The notes beneath the pieces are model-generated. The model searched no databases, had not been told where the DNA came from, and saw nothing but the letters and a program-made list of their open reading frames with translations. A stretch of DNA of 64,000 nucleotides. It comes from Occallatibacter savannae (lineage in GTDB: Bacteria; Acidobacteriota; Terriglobia; Terriglobales; Acidobacteriaceae). The DNA is taken from positions 434,001-498,000 of the forward strand of contig NZ_QFFY01000003.1 of NCBI RefSeq assembly GCF_003131205.1, written 5' to 3'. Position 1 is the first letter of the stretch; each line of letters opens with the position of its first letter. Shown here piece by piece: positions 61,352 through 64,000 of the stretch. Made by a program: the position numbers and the translations under genes.

Positions 61352-62467
61352 ATGCCCTACCGCTGTGCCTCGATCCTGCTTGCTATTGCGGTATTCTTCC
61401 CAGCCGGCTTCTGCCAGACTCCGTCACAGGCGACTACTGCTCCGTCCGCGGCCTCTCACTGGGCGACCAAAGACGAGGTTGTCACGCTTCGGGACTTCCG
61501 CTTTGGCTCCGGCGAAACCCTGCCCGAATTGCGCCTTCACTACCTCACGCTTGGCTCGCCGCACCGGGATGCGGCAGGTCACGTCGACAATGCAATCCTG
61601 CTGCTGCACGGGACCGGCGGCAGCGCACATTCGCTGCTGAACCCCGTCTTCTCCGACGTGCTGTTTGTGCCGGGTGGAGTGCTCGATATCCAGAAGTACT
61701 TCCTGATACTGCCGGATGAGATTGGCCATGGCAAGAGCTCGAAGCCTTCAGATGGCATGCACATGCACTTCCCTGCTTACGACTACGACGACATGGTGGG
61801 CGCAGATCGGATGATGCTCGACCAGATGCACGTCGATCATTTGCGCCTTATTTTCGGCACCTCGATGGGGTGTATGCAGGGCTTCGTCTGGGCAGAGACC
61901 TACCCCGACTTCATGGATGCGCTCGCGCCCCTCGCCTGCCTGCCGGTGGAAATTGCCGGCCGCAACCGCATGATGCGCTACATGGCGATCCAAGATCTCA
62001 AGCTCGATCCCGCATGGCAGAACGGCGAGTACAAGTCCGAACCACAAGACGGGCTGCGCGCAGCAAATGAAATGCTGCTCGTCATGGGTTCCGCGCCACT
62101 CGTGATGCAGAAGGAGGCACCCACACGCGCCGACGCGGAGCGATTCGTGGACCGTTACCTCACGCGTACTATGGCCTCGACCGATGCGAACGACATGATC
62201 TACTACCTCAACGCAAGCCGCAACTACAACCCCGAGCCGAAGCTCGAGAGCATCAAGGCTCCTGTGCTGTGGATCAACTCCGCCGACGACTACATCAACC
62301 CGCCCGAACTTGGCATTGCAGAGAAGATGGTGAAGCGAATCTCGCATGGTCGGTTCATCCTGCTTCCCATCAGTGACAAGACGCACGGCCACGGAACACA
62401 TACCGAAGCGGCGGTGTGGAAAGACTATCTGGCAGAATTCATGGAAGCGACATCGCCCAAGCATTAG
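61352..62467 (+). CDS. Exported alpha/beta hydrolase, homoserine acetyltransferase-like
   Basis: Start ATG at 61352 with GGGAG seven bases before it; the frame is open further but would overlap the divergent gene. Sec signal CASILLAIAVFFPAGFC. Alpha/beta-hydrolase motifs: LLHGTGGSAHS (oxyanion), nucleophile Ser in FGTSMGCMQGF, Asp in WINSADDYINPPE, His in KTHGHGTHTE. The fold and the SMG elbow match MetX-type acetyltransferases, but the signal peptide argues for a periplasmic esterase or lactonase. 371 aa. Confidence 0.85.
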   Translation: MPYRCASILLAIAVFFPAGFCQTPSQATTAPSAASHWATKDEVVTLRDFRFGSGETLPELRLHYLTLGSPHRDAAGHVDNAILLLHGTGGSAHSLLNPVFSDVLFVPGGVLDIQKYFLILPDEIGHGKSSKPSDGMHMHFPAYDYDDMVGADRMMLDQMHVDHLRLIFGTSMGCMQGFVWAETYPDFMDALAPLACLPVEIAGRNRMMRYMAIQDLKLDPAWQNGEYKSEPQDGLRAANEMLLVMGSAPLVMQKEAPTRADAERFVDRYLTRTMASTDANDMIYYLNASRNYNPEPKLESIKAPVLWINSADDYINPPELGIAEKMVKRISHGRFILLPISDKTHGHGTHTEAAVWKDYLAEFMEATSPKH

Positions 62468-62765
62468 GCGTCTAGTTCGGATCTGAAAAAGGAGTGGCCC
62501 TGCGCGCCCGTGTGCAAGGCCACCCGAACCGGACCGATGCGCGGAGGATCAACCGTGTGCCATTGGAGTCGAATGGCTGCATCAGCCCGGGATAGTCGCT
62601 GAAATCATCTTCCCTGAGTGAAACCCGGAGCGGAAGAACCCGGGCACGCAAATGACAAACAAGTGACGCGGGTTTTCCGAATCCTTCGCTTTTCGAGCTC
62701 GAGTCTGGCAGGGCGACGGACTCTTATACTGAGGTTGAGTCTTGTCTCCAGAGGTCCCCCGATAA

Positions 62766-64000
62766 TTGAGTAACGCTAAGTGGCTGCGCAATGTTTTGAC
62801 GCGCTTTGTGGCTTGGTTCACCGCGAGGATGGCCAATGAGCGGCAAAGATTGCTCGCGGTGACCATTCTTGCCGGCGGCCTGTGCGGACTTTCTGCAGTG
62901 GCATTTCACCTGGCGATTGCCTGGCTCGAGAATCTAATGATCAACCGAGCTAACTTTGCGCACGGGCACACATGGATTTTCTGGACGATTCTTTCGCCGT
63001 GCGTGGGCGGTCTGATCGTCGGGCTGGGGCTCACCTTCTGGGCGCCGGCGGCGGCGGGTTCCGGGATCCCGCAGGTTAAAGTAGCCTTCGCTTTGCGCTC
63101 GGGGCTGGTCTCATTGCGCGAGACTGTCGGCAAATTTGTCCTGTGCGCGTTTCAGATCGGCTCGGGTGGGTCTCTCGGACTTGAAGGCCCGACAGTCCAG
63201 ATCTGTGCGGGCGTCAGCAGCCTAATGGCACGAGCGGCACGGCTCAGTCCGACCAACTGCCGGCGGATGACATCGGTGGGAATGGCGGCCGGTATTGCCG
63301 CGGCCTTTAATGCTCCGATTGCCGCCATCACCTTCACGCTCGAAGAGCTGATCGGCGATCTCGATCAGACCATGCTATCGGGCGTGATCGTCGCTGCCGC
63401 GCTGGCCGCAGTCGTCGAGCACTCGATTCTTGGGAAAACTCCTGTATTTCACATGCCACGCGCCTACGAACTCGGTGCGGCGTCTTCGCTGATCTGGTAC
63501 GCGCTCCTGGGCATTCTCGCTGCCGTCGTTTCGATCACCTTTACAGATGGCTTGTTGAACGTACGCGCTCTGTTCAAGCGATGGACAGCAATACCTAAAT
63601 GGATACATCCCGCAGTGGGAGGGCTCGCGACTGGTGCCATGGCGGCCCTGGCCCTCTACTGGTTTCACTTGAACGGGATCGCCGGGGATCCGTACCGAAC
63701 TCTGGAGTTAGCTTTGACGGGCACGATGCCCCTGCTGTTCATGGTTGTACTCTGCGTGCTCAAGCTGGCCGCGACGGTGAGTTCCTATTCCAGTGGAGGT
63801 TCGGGCGGCATCTTCGCTCCATCGCTGTTTATGGGTTCAATGCTTGGCGGTGCGGTTGGCTATCTCGACGTGACGGTCTTCCATCACCCGGCGGATTCGG
63901 TGGGCGCATTCGCGGTGGTGGGGATGGGGGCTGTGTTCGCGGGCATCGTTCGGGCGCCCATGACTTCAATTCTGATCGTGTTTGAGATGACGGGAGGGTA
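62766..64000 (+). CDS. CLC-family chloride channel/antiporter (3' end beyond window)
   Basis: TTG at 62766 follows an in-frame TAA, so it is the first possible start; AGAGG lies about 12 bases upstream. CLC selectivity motifs: AAGSGIPQVKVA, SGGSLGLEGPTVQ (the GREGP gating region; Arg replaced by Leu), NAPIAAITFTLEE and GSGGIFAPSLF. Multiple TM helices. The frame is open to base 64000, ending FEMTGG. CLCs move Cl- with or without proton exchange; the gating Glu is kept, fitting an antiporter. The C-terminal part lies outside. Confidence 0.9.
   Translation, partial: MSNAKWLRNVLTRFVAWFTARMANERQRLLAVTILAGGLCGLSAVAFHLAIAWLENLMINRANFAHGHTWIFWTILSPCVGGLIVGLGLTFWAPAAAGSGIPQVKVAFALRSGLVSLRETVGKFVLCAFQIGSGGSLGLEGPTVQICAGVSSLMARAARLSPTNCRRMTSVGMAAGIAAAFNAPIAAITFTLEELIGDLDQTMLSGVIVAAALAAVVEHSILGKTPVFHMPRAYELGAASSLIWYALLGILAAVVSITFTDGLLNVRALFKRWTAIPKWIHPAVGGLATGAMAALALYWFHLNGIAGDPYRTLELALTGTMPLLFMVVLCVLKLAATVSSYSSGGSGGIFAPSLFMGSMLGGAVGYLDVTVFHHPADSVGAFAVVGMGAVFAGIVRAPMTSILIVFEMTGG

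Overview
The window looks like chromosomal DNA of an Acidobacteriota bacterium of the Terriglobia/Acidobacteriaceae type. The G+C is high. A protein of the TIGR03435 'soil-associated' family is present, a family strongly expanded in that group. Secreted glycoside hydrolases with Sec or Tat signals are numerous, a futalosine-pathway menaquinone gene is present, and many genes start with GTG or TTG behind clear Shine-Dalgarno (SD) sequences. The taxonomy is inferred from gene families, not from a marker gene. I saw no rRNA, tRNA or CRISPR array.

Layout. 1-4.8 kb: truncated GH29 fucosidase, GH32 fructosidase and a Tat-exported amidase. 4.8-8.7 kb: FKBP isomerase, TSUP transporter, small secreted protein, M20 peptidase, YCII protein. 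8.8-17.2 kb: aspartate/DAP-lysine genes asd, lysC, dapB and dapA, interleaved with a DUF3237 protein, the TIGR03435 protein, a receiver-TonB fusion and a GNAT; asnB follows on the opposite strand. 19.36-24.13 kb: an accessory island bounded by 13-bp direct repeats. It carries a tyrosine recombinase split by a -1 frameshift, two co-encoded small proteins, a sigma-region-4-like regulator with small paralogous proteins, and a two-gene cargo of unknown function. 24.2-28.4 kb: glnD, an EF-P of EfpL type, a second TSUP transporter. 28.4-32.0 kb: an RcnR/FrmR-type repressor with two tandem operators facing an OprB-like porin, then a cNMP-DUF1003 protein and an outer-membrane barrel. 32.2-39.2 kb: ROK kinase, FtsB-like protein, phosphohexomutase, CutA, BioY, MqnD, degenerate GGDEF protein, HemW. 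39.3-47.8 kb: GH42, a Ser/Gly-rich disordered protein, malic enzyme, GH3 and GH125. 47.9-64 kb: an unknown protein, RNase PH, an atypical two-component cluster, PurU, BrkB, pyruvate kinase, aconitase, an exported alpha/beta hydrolase and the start of a CLC chloride channel.

How the genes work together. Most of the window is housekeeping metabolism (aspartate-family amino acids, central carbon, nitrogen sensing) mixed with plant/fungal polysaccharide degradation (fucosides, fructans, beta-galactosides, beta-glucosides, alpha-1,6-mannosides). The most unusual part is the 4.75-kb island. Its recombinase has an N-terminal arm-binding domain joined to the catalytic domain through a canonical slippery heptamer, a 5-nt spacer and a 9-bp stem, so integrase output may be set by programmed -1 frameshifting.
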